A DNA stretch of 64,000 nt from Streptomyces tendae (GTDB lineage: Bacteria > Actinomycetota > Actinomycetes > Streptomycetales > Streptomycetaceae): the NCBI RefSeq assembly GCF_008632955.1, contig NZ_CP043959.1, forward strand, positions 1 through 64,000, read 5' to 3'. Positions 14,626 to 22,352 of the stretch are shown piece by piece (position 1 is the stretch's first letter; every line of letters begins with the position of its first letter). The notes beneath the pieces are model-generated. The model made no database searches, was not told the origin of the DNA, and saw nothing but the letters and a program-made list of their open reading frames with translations. A program made the translations under genes and the position numbers.

Positions 14626-14631
14626 TATAGT
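14626..14631 (+). promoter_or_regulatory. -10 element for the DLW-39 gene
   Basis: TATAGT stands 46 bases before the GTG start of the small gene. The usual -35 position has no good TTGACA match but lies in a quasi-palindrome (ACCGATCGGT ATCGGCCGGT, 14603-14622). Confidence 0.4.
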
Positions 14632-14676
14632 CGGGCGCCAGAGGTCCCCTACGTCAAGGAAAGACGAGGTCGCGCG

Positions 14677-14805
14677 GTGAAGAAGCTTCTCCTGGTCGCA
14701 CTGGCCGCCATCGGCGGGCTCCTCGTGTACCGCCAGATCCAGGCGGATCGCGCCGAGCAGGATCTGTGGACGGAGGCGACTGACTCCGTGCCCACGGGTT
14801 CGTGA
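14677..14805 (+). CDS. DLW-39 family small protein
   Basis: A 42-residue peptide beginning with the basic, hydrophobic MKKLLLVALAAIGGLLVYRQ and ending in an acidic stretch containing the family-naming AEQDLW. The GTG at 14677 follows GAGGT with 6-base spacing. It is likely anchored in the membrane by its N-terminal segment. The family is actinobacterial and of unknown function. A strong terminator follows 24 bases after the stop, so it is probably a single-gene transcript. Confidence 0.88.
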   Translation: MKKLLLVALAAIGGLLVYRQIQADRAEQDLWTEATDSVPTGS

Positions 14806-14829
14806 GTATCGACATACGACGCTGAACAG

Positions 14830-14858
14830 ACCCCGGCCGCTGGTGCGGTCGGGGTTTT
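14830..14858 (+). terminator. Terminator after the DLW-39 gene
   Basis: The stem ACCCCGGCCGC / tggt / GCGGTCGGGGT (one G-T pair) is followed by TTT. Confidence 0.85.
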
Positions 14859-14951
14859 GTGTGGCCGGGACCCTGTGGCCGTGCCGCGCCCGCGGTGCAG
14901 GATGGGCGGCACGATGCGAAGCCCGGCGACGGACGGCGACGAGGGGGGCGT

Positions 14952-16316
14952 GTGAGGGGACGGCAGGGCACGGCGCGGAGCACGGCTCGGCCGTCGGGAC
15001 GGGGCCGGCACCCCGCCGTCGGGCGTCTGTGCCTGGTGGCAGCGCTCGGCCTGGGGCCGGTACTGCCGGCTCAGCAGGCCCTCGCCGTCGTAGAGGACAG
15101 TACCCCCGCCGTCGTGGAGGACGGCGTCCTTGCCTACGCCTTCGCCGCGGACGCGCAGCGCGTCGAAGGGGCCCCGAGCACCGCGGACGCCGAGGAACTG
15201 GAACCCGGCCGGACCTACCGCAGCACTCTCCCGGCGGCCGGCACGGTGTACTACCGCCTGGAACTGGACGACACGGCCACCGCCTACGCCTCCGCCACCG
15301 CCGTACCGCCGCCCGGACGCACCGTCTCCGTCGCCGACGGCGTCAAGGTGACGGTGGAGGACGCCGACGGCCGCTCCTGCGACGTGGACACGGCGAACTT
15401 CGGCGCACCGGGCAGCCCCCGCCCCGTCGCGGCGTGGGCCATGCGGGAGATCTCCCCCAGGAGAAGCCTGTGCGCGGAGGCCGGGACGTACTACGTCACC
15501 GTGGAACGCGCCGCCCCGGACGCGCGGGACGCCTCCCCCGACCCCTGGGAGATGGAGCTGATCACGGTGTCGGAGCCCGCGCTGGAGACGGCCGACCCCA
15601 CACGTGCGCCCGACGCGTGGAACTCGGCCACCCCCGCTCCCGTCCAGGGGCGGGCCCAACGACGCCCCGGCGGCGCGGGCTTCGCACAGGCGACCCCGCT
15701 CGGCGAAGGGGTGTGGCGGGACGACATACGGCCGGGCCAGTCGCTCTTCTACCAGGTGCCCGTCGACTGGGGCCGGCAGCTCCACGCCACCGCCGAACTC
15801 GGCAGCTCCGGCACGGACGCCTCCGGCTACGTCGCCTCCGCGCTCGACCTGGACCTCTACAACCCGGTACGCGGTCACGTCGAGGACCTGGGCATCGGCT
15901 ACGACGGCGGTCAGAAGGCGAAGGCACTCAAGCCCCTGCCACCCGTCGCGTACGAGAACCGGCACGCCTCCGGCCGGCAGGTCACGGCGATGCGGTTCGC
16001 CGGCGCGTACTACCTCGTCGCGCACCTCTCGGCAGAGGTCGCGGAGAAGTTCGGCGACGGGCCCGTGCCGTTGACGCTGCGCGTGCGGCAGAGCGGGGAG
16101 GTGCGTGACGGGCCCGGTTACGCGGGCCGTGTCGTGCCGTCGGACGTCTTCACGGTCGCGGGGAGCGGCGGGGGGACGGCTGACGCGGGGGAGGGCGGCG
16201 CGGACGGCGACACGCTGTACCGGGTGCTCGCTGCGGGCGGCATCGGCACCGGGAGCGCCCTGGTGGTGGGGCTCGGGGTGTGGACGGTGGTGGCCCGGCG
16301 GCGGGCCGCCGTGTAG
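14952..16316 (+). CDS. Secreted, C-terminally membrane-anchored protein, unknown function
   Basis: A 454-residue protein of no recognised family. The GTG at 14952 follows GAGGGGGG closely. Residues 1-45 form a signal peptide with an Arg-rich n-region and a hydrophobic core ending AQQALAVVE. The extracellular part has two beta-rich halves, each with a similar opening: EPGRTYRSTLPAAGTVYYRL and RPGQSLFYQVPVDWGRQL. These resemble domains that sense or bind at the cell surface, but no catalytic motif is visible. A Gly/Ala/Asp-rich linker precedes one transmembrane helix (IGTGSALVVGLGVWTVVA) and a short basic end. The Ser/Thr kinase gene converges from the other side, 116 bases away; a partnership is only inference. 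Confidence 0.82.
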   Translation: MRGRQGTARSTARPSGRGRHPAVGRLCLVAALGLGPVLPAQQALAVVEDSTPAVVEDGVLAYAFAADAQRVEGAPSTADAEELEPGRTYRSTLPAAGTVYYRLELDDTATAYASATAVPPPGRTVSVADGVKVTVEDADGRSCDVDTANFGAPGSPRPVAAWAMREISPRRSLCAEAGTYYVTVERAAPDARDASPDPWEMELITVSEPALETADPTRAPDAWNSATPAPVQGRAQRRPGGAGFAQATPLGEGVWRDDIRPGQSLFYQVPVDWGRQLHATAELGSSGTDASGYVASALDLDLYNPVRGHVEDLGIGYDGGQKAKALKPLPPVAYENRHASGRQVTAMRFAGAYYLVAHLSAEVAEKFGDGPVPLTLRVRQSGEVRDGPGYAGRVVPSDVFTVAGSGGGTADAGEGGADGDTLYRVLAAGGIGTGSALVVGLGVWTVVARRRAAV

Positions 16317-16432
16317 ACGCGGTCTCCCGGGTGGGCCACAGGATCCTGCGTGCGACTGGGACGGTTCCGGCTCAAGGCCCCGCGGCCCCGTGCTCCCGCG
16401 GGCGGGGGTTCCTGGTCCCGTGGTCCCAAGGT

Positions 16433-17977
16433 TCACATGCGGGTGAGGGCCCAGAGCCCCACGGCGTAACAGGCCAGGGCCAGCAGCAGGACGGGCACGG
16501 TCACCCGCACCGGAGGGCCGGGCCGGCGGCTGCCGTGCCGGCGGTGCGACCGGGGCCCTGCCGTGTGCGGCGCCGGAACCCTGTCCGGAGGCGGAACCCG
16601 CGAGGACTCGGCGGTGTATTCAGTAGTGGAGGCCTCAGGACGCACGGGCGGGTGTGGCAGGGGGGAGCTCGGCGGACGGGCGGGTTCGTAGGGGGAGAGG
16701 TCGAGCACCGGCTGCCGGTGGCCGCTGTACGGGGGATGAGGCGCGTACTGCGGGGGTTGGGAAGGGCGCTCAGGGGAGCGAGGAGCGGGCAGGGAGGGCT
16801 CCGGCGGGGTGAAGACGGAGGGGGCAGCGGGCGAGTCGGCCCGGGGCGGCGGCAGGGGGAAGCTGCCGGTGTCCGACGTGCCGCCGGGCCGCGGGACGGC
16901 GTCCGGTGGCGTCATGGGGGAGCCGGTGATGCCCTGGCGGGGATCGGCGGGAGCTGGTTCGGGCGGGCCGCCGATCACGGAGCCGGTCGTCTCCTCGGCT
17001 CCGGGCGGAGGTGCTCCGTGCGCCCCGAGGCTCCCGCCCGCGGCCTCACCCTCTCCCGTCGAATCGCCCATCCCCCGACGCAGCCCGGACGCCTTCTTCA
17101 GCGGGCCTTCAGGGGCGAAACCGGTGGGCAGCGGGCCCAGTTGGTCGAAGATCTCGATCAGCTCGTCATCGGGACCCGGCTCCGGCAGTAGCTCCGCGGC
17201 CGAGGCGAGCGCCTTGCGTGCCCCGGTGGCCGTGCGGAAGCGGGCCTCCGGATCGGGCTGGAGCAAGGTGGCCACGACCTGCCACAGCGGCTCGGGGATG
17301 CCCTGGGGCGCGCCGGGCGTCCCGTGGTCGGCGAAGTACTGGATGAGGGCCTTGGCGTCCGGTTTCGCGCCCTCGAGCAGATACAGCGCGACCAGGCCCA
17401 CGGCGAACAGGTCGGCGGGGAAGTCCGGTTCGGCGCCCATCATCTGCTCCGGGGCCAGATACCCCGGTGTGCCGACCACCAGGTTGGTCTCGGTCAGCCG
17501 GGGCTCGCCCAGCCGCATCGCGATGCCGAAGTCCGACAGCCGCAGTCCGGGCCTGCCCGTGCCGGTGGCCTCGAGAAGCACGTTGGCGGGCTTGATGTCG
17601 CGGTGCACCACGCCCTCCGCGTGCACCGCCGCGAGTCCCGCGAGCAACTGGTCGAGCAGGGTGCAGACGAACGCGGGCGGCAGCGGTCCGTAGTCACCGA
17701 CCAGGTGGACCAGGGACCCGCCGGCGACCAGATCCATGGTGAACAGGACCTTGTCGTCGTCGGCGGCCCAGCTGGTGGGGGCGAGGACATGGGGATGGTC
17801 GATACGTAACGCCTGCTCGCGCACGAAGCGCAGCAGCGAATGGGCGTCGCTCTGCAGCAGTACCTTCGCCGCCACATAGCGGCGGCGGCGATGGTCCCAG
17901 GCGCGCCAGACGGCTCCGACGCCCCCGCGTCCGATCGGGTCGACCAGCTCGTACCGGCCGGCGAAGACCTCACCCAT
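16433..17977 (-). CDS. Membrane-anchored Ser/Thr protein kinase
   Basis: A Hanks-type kinase of 514 residues. The start at 17977 gives MGEVFAGRYELVDPIGRGG, and GGAGGAG lies upstream. The kinase core covers about residues 9-270, with the ATP lysine K38 (YVAAKVL), catalytic loop HRDIKPAN (D127) and DFG at 149-151, so it looks active. A long Pro/Ser/Gly-rich linker follows. The protein ends with a transmembrane helix (VTVPVLLLALACYAVGLWAL), leaving almost nothing outside the cell, so unlike PASTA kinases it has no external sensor domain. A hairpin at 18092-18120 isolates it from the HTH gene upstream. Confidence 0.92.
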   Translation of the reverse strand: MGEVFAGRYELVDPIGRGGVGAVWRAWDHRRRRYVAAKVLLQSDAHSLLRFVREQALRIDHPHVLAPTSWAADDDKVLFTMDLVAGGSLVHLVGDYGPLPPAFVCTLLDQLLAGLAAVHAEGVVHRDIKPANVLLEATGTGRPGLRLSDFGIAMRLGEPRLTETNLVVGTPGYLAPEQMMGAEPDFPADLFAVGLVALYLLEGAKPDAKALIQYFADHGTPGAPQGIPEPLWQVVATLLQPDPEARFRTATGARKALASAAELLPEPGPDDELIEIFDQLGPLPTGFAPEGPLKKASGLRRGMGDSTGEGEAAGGSLGAHGAPPPGAEETTGSVIGGPPEPAPADPRQGITGSPMTPPDAVPRPGGTSDTGSFPLPPPRADSPAAPSVFTPPEPSLPAPRSPERPSQPPQYAPHPPYSGHRQPVLDLSPYEPARPPSSPLPHPPVRPEASTTEYTAESSRVPPPDRVPAPHTAGPRSHRRHGSRRPGPPVRVTVPVLLLALACYAVGLWALTRM

Positions 17978-18091
17978 GGCTGTGCGTCGCTCCTCCCCCT
18001 GAGGTGTCCCCGTGTCTCTCCCCCACGACGAGCGATACGACTCCCCCTGAGCCCCCGCTTCTGAGCCGCTTCTCCTCCACCGCACCTGTCA

Positions 18092-18120
18092 CCGGCGGCC
18101 GAGCCCCCTTCGGCCGCCGG
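18092..18120 (-). terminator. Terminator after the HTH regulator gene
   Basis: A perfect 11-bp stem (CCGGCGGCCGA / TCGGCCGCCGG) lies just past the minus-strand HTH gene and before the kinase gene start. Confidence 0.75.
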
Positions 18121-18128
18121 GAGATGCG

Positions 18129-18677
18129 TCAGTTCTGGTGCGACTGGTAGTGCGTGACCGCGTCGGACGTACGGCCGGCTCCGTAGACCCGGAGGAACTC
18201 CGCCAGCTCGGGGTGGGTGGGCGCCAGGGTGTCGGCGGCCTCGATGATGTCGCCGGCGGCCGCCACCGAACGCAACAGGGACTGGATCTCGCGGACCACG
18301 CGCTTCACCGTGGGCGCACCCGAACTGGTGGTGCTCGTCGTGGTGTTGGTGAGCACGGATCCCCCCTGCGACTTCTTGATCTCCTCCATGCGCTCGGTCG
18401 CCTCGGCGGCGCTCACGCTGCCGTCCGCCACCTGCCCCGCCAGGTCCTGCAGCAGCTGCACGCGCTGGACCACGGCCGGGTTGCCGATCTTCGCCCGCTG
18501 GCCGCTCATCAGCTGCGACAGCATCGGTGCGGACAGTCCCAGGACCCCCGCCAGCCTGGCCTGGTTGAGGCCCAGGTCGTCTATGAGCCTACGGAAGAGC
18601 GCCCCCAGCGGCTCCCCGTACCAATTCCGCTGCAGTTCCCGCGCTCTGGCGGTGGCTTCCTGCTGTGCGGCGTCCAT
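18129..18677 (-). CDS. Helix-turn-helix (XRE-like) DNA-binding protein
   Basis: A 182-residue regulator. The ATG at 18677 is chosen because GGGGAGA precedes it closely; frames further upstream (18701, 18737) would overlap the palindrome. The N-terminal half has a helix-turn-helix (LGLNQARLAGVLGLSAPMLS, about residues 34-53) followed by QLMSGQRAKIGNPAVVQRVQ. The middle has the segment AEATERMEEIKKSQGG and a Thr/Ser-rich linker. The C-terminal helical domain contains VVREIQSLLRSVAAAGDIIE. No ligand-binding fold is recognised. Overlapping GAACC/GGTTC half-sites lie directly upstream, suggesting autoregulation. Confidence 0.88.
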   Translation of the reverse strand: MDAAQQEATARARELQRNWYGEPLGALFRRLIDDLGLNQARLAGVLGLSAPMLSQLMSGQRAKIGNPAVVQRVQLLQDLAGQVADGSVSAAEATERMEEIKKSQGGSVLTNTTTSTTSSGAPTVKRVVREIQSLLRSVAAAGDIIEAADTLAPTHPELAEFLRVYGAGRTSDAVTHYQSHQN

Positions 18678-18701
18678 TGCGTCTCCCCATCGCTTCCCCA
18701 T

Positions 18702-18729
18702 GAACCGTGGTTCGCTAGAGCGAACCACG
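18702..18729. promoter_or_regulatory. Palindromic candidate operator for the HTH protein
   Basis: Two 11-base arms (CGTGGTTCGCT and AGCGAACCACG, 18706-18716 and 18719-18729) form a perfect inverted repeat around AG. A second palindrome (GAACC gt GGTTC, 18702-18713) overlaps its left arm, giving three half-sites in 28 bases. The block ends 25 bases before the HTH start codon. Confidence 0.65.
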
Positions 18730-18776
18730 CCGAGCATCTTACGGAGAGTGGTTGGTCACGGGGACCCCCAATCTTT

Positions 18777-18807
18777 TTGCCGAACCCCCGGGGGGACCCG
18801 GTACTCT
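18777..18807 (+). promoter_or_regulatory. Promoter of tRNA-Ala
   Basis: TTGCCG (18777-18782) and TACTCT (18802-18807) are 19 bases apart, a slightly long spacer, and the -10 lies 51 bases before the tRNA. Confidence 0.45.
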
Positions 18808-18858
18808 GGTGTCGGGCGCCTGCCGGGACATGTTTCTCCTGGTGGACGCTTTCGTTCC

Positions 18859-18931
18859 GGGGCCTTAGCTCAGTTGGTAGAGCGCTGTCTTTGCATGGCA
18901 GATGTCAGGGGTTCGACTCCCCTAGGCTCCA
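18859..18931 (+). tRNA. tRNA-Ala(TGC)
   Basis: A 73-base cloverleaf: acceptor GGGGCCT/AGGCTCC (one G-T pair), anticodon stem CTGTC/GGCAG around TTTGCAT (anticodon TGC), and T-arm AGGGGTTCGACTCCCCT. CCA is not encoded. Confidence 0.97.
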
Positions 18932-18936
18932 CAGAG

Positions 18937-18977
18937 AAGACCCCTCCACCTGCGGAAACGCGGGTGCGAGGGGTCTT
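18937..18977 (+). terminator. Terminator after tRNA-Ala
   Basis: A long stem pairs AAGACCCCTC...CACCTGCG with CGCGGGTG...GAGGGGTCTT around GAAA. Its last base is also the first base of the parS site. Confidence 0.85.
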
Positions 18978-18992
18978 GTTTCACGTGAAACG
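18977..18992. other. parS: parS centromere site
   Basis: TGTTTCACGTGAAACG matches the ParB-binding consensus TGTTTCACGTGAAACA at 15 of 16 positions, with a perfect 14-base core. Streptomyces carries many parS sites around oriC, and this one lies about 16 kb from the origin. Confidence 0.92.
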
Positions 18993-19063
18993 GTGCGGTG
19001 GGTCAGAGGCTCAAGTCCTCTGACCCACCGCACCGTTCGCGTCGTGCGAGGTGCCGACGGCCG

Positions 19064-19762
19064 TCAGGTCTCGTCGCGCTTGGCGGCCTCTTCCTCGGCC
19101 TCCTTTGCCTCGACCTCCGGATCGAGGGCGCCCACGTCGCTGCCGTCGACCGACGTCAGGGTGGTCGAGCCGGACACGTCCGTCGCGGCCGGTGGTTCCA
19201 CCAGCCAGTCCGGGTTGGCCTGCTTGTCCCACCACTTCCAGGCGGCGAACGCTCCGCCGGCGACGGCGCCCAGGATCAGGACCATCTTCGCGGCGCGGCC
19301 GGCCTTCGCCCGCCGCTGCTGCTTGCGCACGAGCTTCTGGATCTGCTGGGCCGAGACCTGGCCCCGCAGGGCGGCGAGAGCGGCCGCGCTGCGGGCCGCG
19401 GCCTCCTCGCGCGCCGGTCCGGCGGCGGCCACCGCCTGTTCGATCACCGGCCGCGAATACTCCGCGGCCTGGCGAGCGGCCAGGCGCGTACGGACGGCGG
19501 CCTGCTGGGCGGCCTTGTCGACCTTCGGCGGCATATGGGTCCGGGCCTGCTCCAGGTACGGCTGTACATGCGTGCCGTACTGGACGCGGGCCTGTCCTGC
19601 GGCCTGCGTCACCTTGGGCGCGAGCCGTACGCGGGCCTCCTGTGCGTAGTGCGCGGCCCTGACCTTGGCCGTGTCGGCGTAGGGCGCCACCACTTCCGCG
19701 GCGTGCAGCACGCTGTCCTTCGCCGAACCGGTCGCGGCGCGCACGCTGTCGATGCGGGTCAC
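19064..19762 (-). CDS. DUF5324 family membrane protein
   Basis: A 232-residue protein of an actinobacterial family of unknown function. The GTG start follows GGAGGAGG with 5-base spacing. Most of residues 1-150 is Ala/Arg/Gln-rich amphipathic helix with repeated Ala-Arg patterns (RAAHYAQEARVRLAPKVTQA, ARTHMPPKVDKAAQQAAVRT). One transmembrane helix follows a basic patch (MVLILGAVAGGAFAAWKWW). The C-terminus is acidic. The long helical part could lie along the membrane or DNA, but this is inference. A divergent cyclophilin gene starts 354 bases away. Confidence 0.88.
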   Translation of the reverse strand: MTRIDSVRAATGSAKDSVLHAAEVVAPYADTAKVRAAHYAQEARVRLAPKVTQAAGQARVQYGTHVQPYLEQARTHMPPKVDKAAQQAAVRTRLAARQAAEYSRPVIEQAVAAAGPAREEAAARSAAALAALRGQVSAQQIQKLVRKQQRRAKAGRAAKMVLILGAVAGGAFAAWKWWDKQANPDWLVEPPAATDVSGSTTLTSVDGSDVGALDPEVEAKEAEEEAAKRDET

Positions 19763-20115
19763 GAGTTCCTCCTCCTCGGTGGCGTACGGTATTTCGACTT
19801 TCCACCCTTTTACGGATCATGCCTGTCGGGTCGCCACGCGGCATGCGTGGACGGGCGAACGGGTGCCGCCCTCGGTGACCGACGGCGATATCAAGAGCGG
19901 CGATATCGAGGGCAAGGGGACGAATGCGGTGCAACGGGTGTTTGTCGCCGACGATGCCACGGATCGGTGCGATGCGCCCCCGTCTCGGGAGGACTCGTGA
20001 CGGTTTTCGTGAGCGACGCGACCCGGAGGCCCCCTCTGTGCGCCCAGGCCGGGCGACTCGGCGCCCGGTCCGTGCGAGGATCAGGGAGTCACGGAAAGAC
20101 AACGGAAGGCACATC
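19763..20115. other. Divergent intergenic region (353 bp)
   Basis: Separates the DUF5324 gene from the cyclophilin gene. It contains two direct copies of GGCGATATC (19884-19892 and 19899-19907), 15 bases apart, roughly one and a half helical turns. No gene is supported, though a frame joined to the cyclophilin runs through part of it. Confidence 0.5.
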
Positions 20116-20643
20116 GTGGCTACGCAGCTCTACGCCACCCTGAAGACCAATCACGGCGACATCAAGGTTCAGCTCTTCCCGGACCAGGCGCCGAAGACGG
20201 TCAAGAACTTCGTCGAGCTCGCCAAGGGCGAGCGGGAGTGGACCCACCCCCAGACCGGTCAGAAGTCCACCGACAAGCTCTACGACGGCACGGTCTTCCA
20301 CCGGGTGATCAGTGGCTTCATGATCCAGGGCGGTGACCCGCTGGGCAACGGCACCGGCGGCCCCGGCTACAAGTTCGAGGACGAGTTCCACCCGGACCTG
20401 CGCTTCGACAAGCCCTACCTGCTGGCGATGGCCAACGCCGGCCCGGGCACCAACGGCTCGCAGTTCTTCATCACCGTCGCCCCGACGGCCTGGCTGAACC
20501 GCAAGCACACGATCTTCGGTGAGGTCACCGACGGGGCGAGCCAGAAGGTCATCGACGCCATCGCGTCGGCGCAGACCAACCCGCGCACCGACCGCCCGGT
20601 GAACGACGTGGTCATCGAGTCGGTCGAGATCAGCGAGGGCTGA
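20116..20643 (+). CDS. Peptidyl-prolyl cis-trans isomerase (cyclophilin)
   Basis: A 175-residue cytosolic cyclophilin that speeds proline isomerisation during folding. The GTG at 20116 follows GGAAGG with 7-base spacing and gives MATQLYATLKTNHGDIKVQL. The core has the active-site FHRVISGFMIQGGDP and GSQFFITVAPTAWLNRKHTI, including the catalytic Arg, the Phe of QFF and the Trp-containing loop. A family-typical insert (EREWTHPQTGQKSTDKLYDG) is present. No signal peptide is visible. A strong terminator follows. Confidence 0.96.
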   Translation: MATQLYATLKTNHGDIKVQLFPDQAPKTVKNFVELAKGEREWTHPQTGQKSTDKLYDGTVFHRVISGFMIQGGDPLGNGTGGPGYKFEDEFHPDLRFDKPYLLAMANAGPGTNGSQFFITVAPTAWLNRKHTIFGEVTDGASQKVIDAIASAQTNPRTDRPVNDVVIESVEISEG

Positions 20644-20684
20644 ACCCTCGTCCCCTGGGCGCGAAAGCCTCGAAGGGAACCAAT

Positions 20685-20725
20685 CGCCCCGCTCATCCGT
20701 AAGGATGGGCGGGGCGGGGTTTTTC
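20685..20725 (+). terminator. Terminator after the cyclophilin gene
   Basis: The stem CGCCCCGCTCATCC / gtaa / GGATGGGCGGGGCG, with one mismatch, is followed by GGGGTTTTT. Confidence 0.88.
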
Positions 20726-20744
20726 CAACGACCTAGGGGATCTC

Positions 20745-21632
20745 ATGGACGACCAGGCCGCCGACAGCGCTCAGGACGCCGGGCGTGCCCCTGGCTGCTA
20801 CCGCCATCCGGACCGGGAGACCGGTGTCCGCTGCACCCGGTGCGAGCGGCCGATCTGTCCGGAGTGCATGGTCGACGCGTCCGTGGGATTCCAGTGCCCG
20901 GAGTGTGTCCGCAGTGGCGGGGGCACCGGTCACGCGCCGTCCGCCTCCGCGCCCCGCACGCTGGCCGGCGGGAGCGTCGCGGCGGACCCCCGGCTGGTGA
21001 CGAAGATCCTCATCGGGATCAACCTGGCGGTCTTCCTGGCCGTGCGGATCCAGTCGTCGCTGCTGAACGATCTCGTTCTGGTCGGCACCTGGCCTCCGGC
21101 GCCGTTCCTGCCGACCCAGGGCGTGGCGGAGGGCGAGTGGTACCGCCTGCTGACCTCGATGTTCACGCACGAGGAGTTCTGGCACATCGGCTTCAACATG
21201 CTCGGTCTGTGGTGGCTGGGCGGCCCGCTGGAGCAGCAGCTGGGTCGGGTGCGCTATCTCGCGCTCTATCTGATCTCCGGTCTGGCCGGCGGCGCCCTGA
21301 CCTATCTGCTGGCTGCGGGCACCTCCGCCTCACTGGGGGCGTCCGGTGCCGTCTTCGGACTGTTCGGCGCCACCGCCGTGCTGATGCGTCGGCTCCGCCA
21401 GGACATGCGGCCGATCATCGCCCTGCTGGTGATCAACCTCGTCTTCACCTTCGGCTGGAGCGGCATCGCCTGGGAGGCTCACATCGGCGGGCTCGTCGCG
21501 GGCGCCGTCATCGGCTACGCCATGGTGCACGCCCCGCGTGAGCGGCGGGCGCTGGTGCAGTACGGAACCTGTGCGGTGGTGCTGGCGGCGGTCGTGCTGA
21601 TCACCCTGGTGAGGACCGCGCAGCTCACCTGA
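20745..21632 (+). CDS. Rhomboid family intramembrane serine protease
   Basis: A 295-residue membrane protease. The N-terminus is a B-box-like zinc-binding module (CYRHPDRETGVRCTRCERPI, then CPECMVDASVGFQCPECV). The rhomboid core has about six membrane helices, with the catalytic serine in GASGAVFGLFG, the catalytic histidine in AHIGGLVAG and the conserved EEFWHIGFNMLGLWWLG loop, so it looks active. The substrate is unknown. It lies with crgA and other division genes. The ATG at 20745 has GGGGA just upstream. Confidence 0.95.
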   Translation: MDDQAADSAQDAGRAPGCYRHPDRETGVRCTRCERPICPECMVDASVGFQCPECVRSGGGTGHAPSASAPRTLAGGSVAADPRLVTKILIGINLAVFLAVRIQSSLLNDLVLVGTWPPAPFLPTQGVAEGEWYRLLTSMFTHEEFWHIGFNMLGLWWLGGPLEQQLGRVRYLALYLISGLAGGALTYLLAAGTSASLGASGAVFGLFGATAVLMRRLRQDMRPIIALLVINLVFTFGWSGIAWEAHIGGLVAGAVIGYAMVHAPRERRALVQYGTCAVVLAAVVLITLVRTAQLT

Positions 21633-21957
21633 GCCCGAGTTTGTCCACAGACGGTGTCGGATCTTGTGCATACGGTGCGACGACCTCACCGTGCGTGGTT
21701 ACTGACCGCTGTTTCCGCAGGTCACCCTGTATACGAACAGGTTTTCGGTTGGTGGTGTTTCTGTCACACCGGCGTCAACCTCGGAGGGGGTTATCCACAG
21801 ATCGGGTTCCCTGTCCACATGTGGACAAGGGCTGTGGATAACTCAGGGGATAACCCTGCCCAGAGCTGATGGAACCCCTCGGGGCAGGGCTGCGCTCAGT
21901 GACCGGTGGGCGCGGTCCGCCCCCGGTCCGGCGCTGCTTCCACTGCGGCGTGCGGCG
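21633..21957. other. DnaA-box cluster between rhomboid and crgA (325 bp)
   Basis: A gene-free stretch between convergent genes. It carries DnaA boxes TTGTCCACA 21641-21649, TTATCCACA 21791-21799, CTGTCCACA 21811-21819, reversed TTGTCCACA 21820-21828 and reversed TTATCCACA 21833-21841. The 21811-21828 pair forms a palindrome. Two of the five are perfect matches to the classical consensus, stronger than most boxes in oriC itself. Such clusters outside the origin can titrate DnaA, as datA does in E. coli. Confidence 0.75.
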
Positions 21958-22212
21958 CTACTTCCACTGCGTGGAGACGCCGAACCCGGCGGCAATGAAG
22001 CCGAAGCCCACCACGATGTTCCAGTTGCCCAGCGCGTCGATCGGCAGCGAGCCGTCGGTGACGTAGAACACGACGATCCAGGCCAGGCCGATGAGGAAGA
22101 GGGCCAGCATCACCGGCGCGACCCAGGCGCGGTTGGTCAGCTTGATCGCGGCCGTCTGCTTGGCCGGCGGCGGCGTGTAGTCGGCCTTCTTGCGGATACG
22201 TGACTTCGGCAC
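21958..22212 (-). CDS. crgA: Cell division protein CrgA
   Basis: An 84-residue inner-membrane protein that coordinates septation; in Streptomyces it restrains FtsZ ring formation during sporulation. The GTG at 22212 follows AGGAGA with 7-base spacing and gives [20 protein letters not shown]. Two transmembrane segments follow ([21 protein letters not shown] and [18 protein letters not shown]). Size, topology and the PKSRIRKK start are diagnostic. It is transcribed away from the divergent DUF881 gene. Confidence 0.96.
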   Translation of the reverse strand: MPKSRIRKKADYTPPPAKQTAAIKLTNRAWVAPVMLALFLIGLAWIVVFYVTDGSLPIDALGNWNIVVGFGFIAAGFGVSTQWK

Positions 22213-22352
22213 GAGGGTCTCTCCTGTCGATGCGCTGCGTGGCCGCGCAGGGTCTGGGTCGGGCTCGGGGCAGCGTACAAGGGGACTCTGAGTGCTCCCC
22301 CGGGCGTCCGTTAGCGTAGTGCTTCCGCGGCGCCGAAGGAGATAAGGGTACG

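Larger units (their letters stand above)
14338..14676. other. Divergent intergenic region (339 bp)
   Basis: The gap separates the minus-strand secreted protein gene from the plus-strand DLW-39 gene. It holds the perfect inverted repeat at 14520-14544, a smaller one (CCTCAT/ATGAGG, 14375-14393) and a -10-like TATAGT at 14626-14631. I see no gene in it. Confidence 0.55.
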
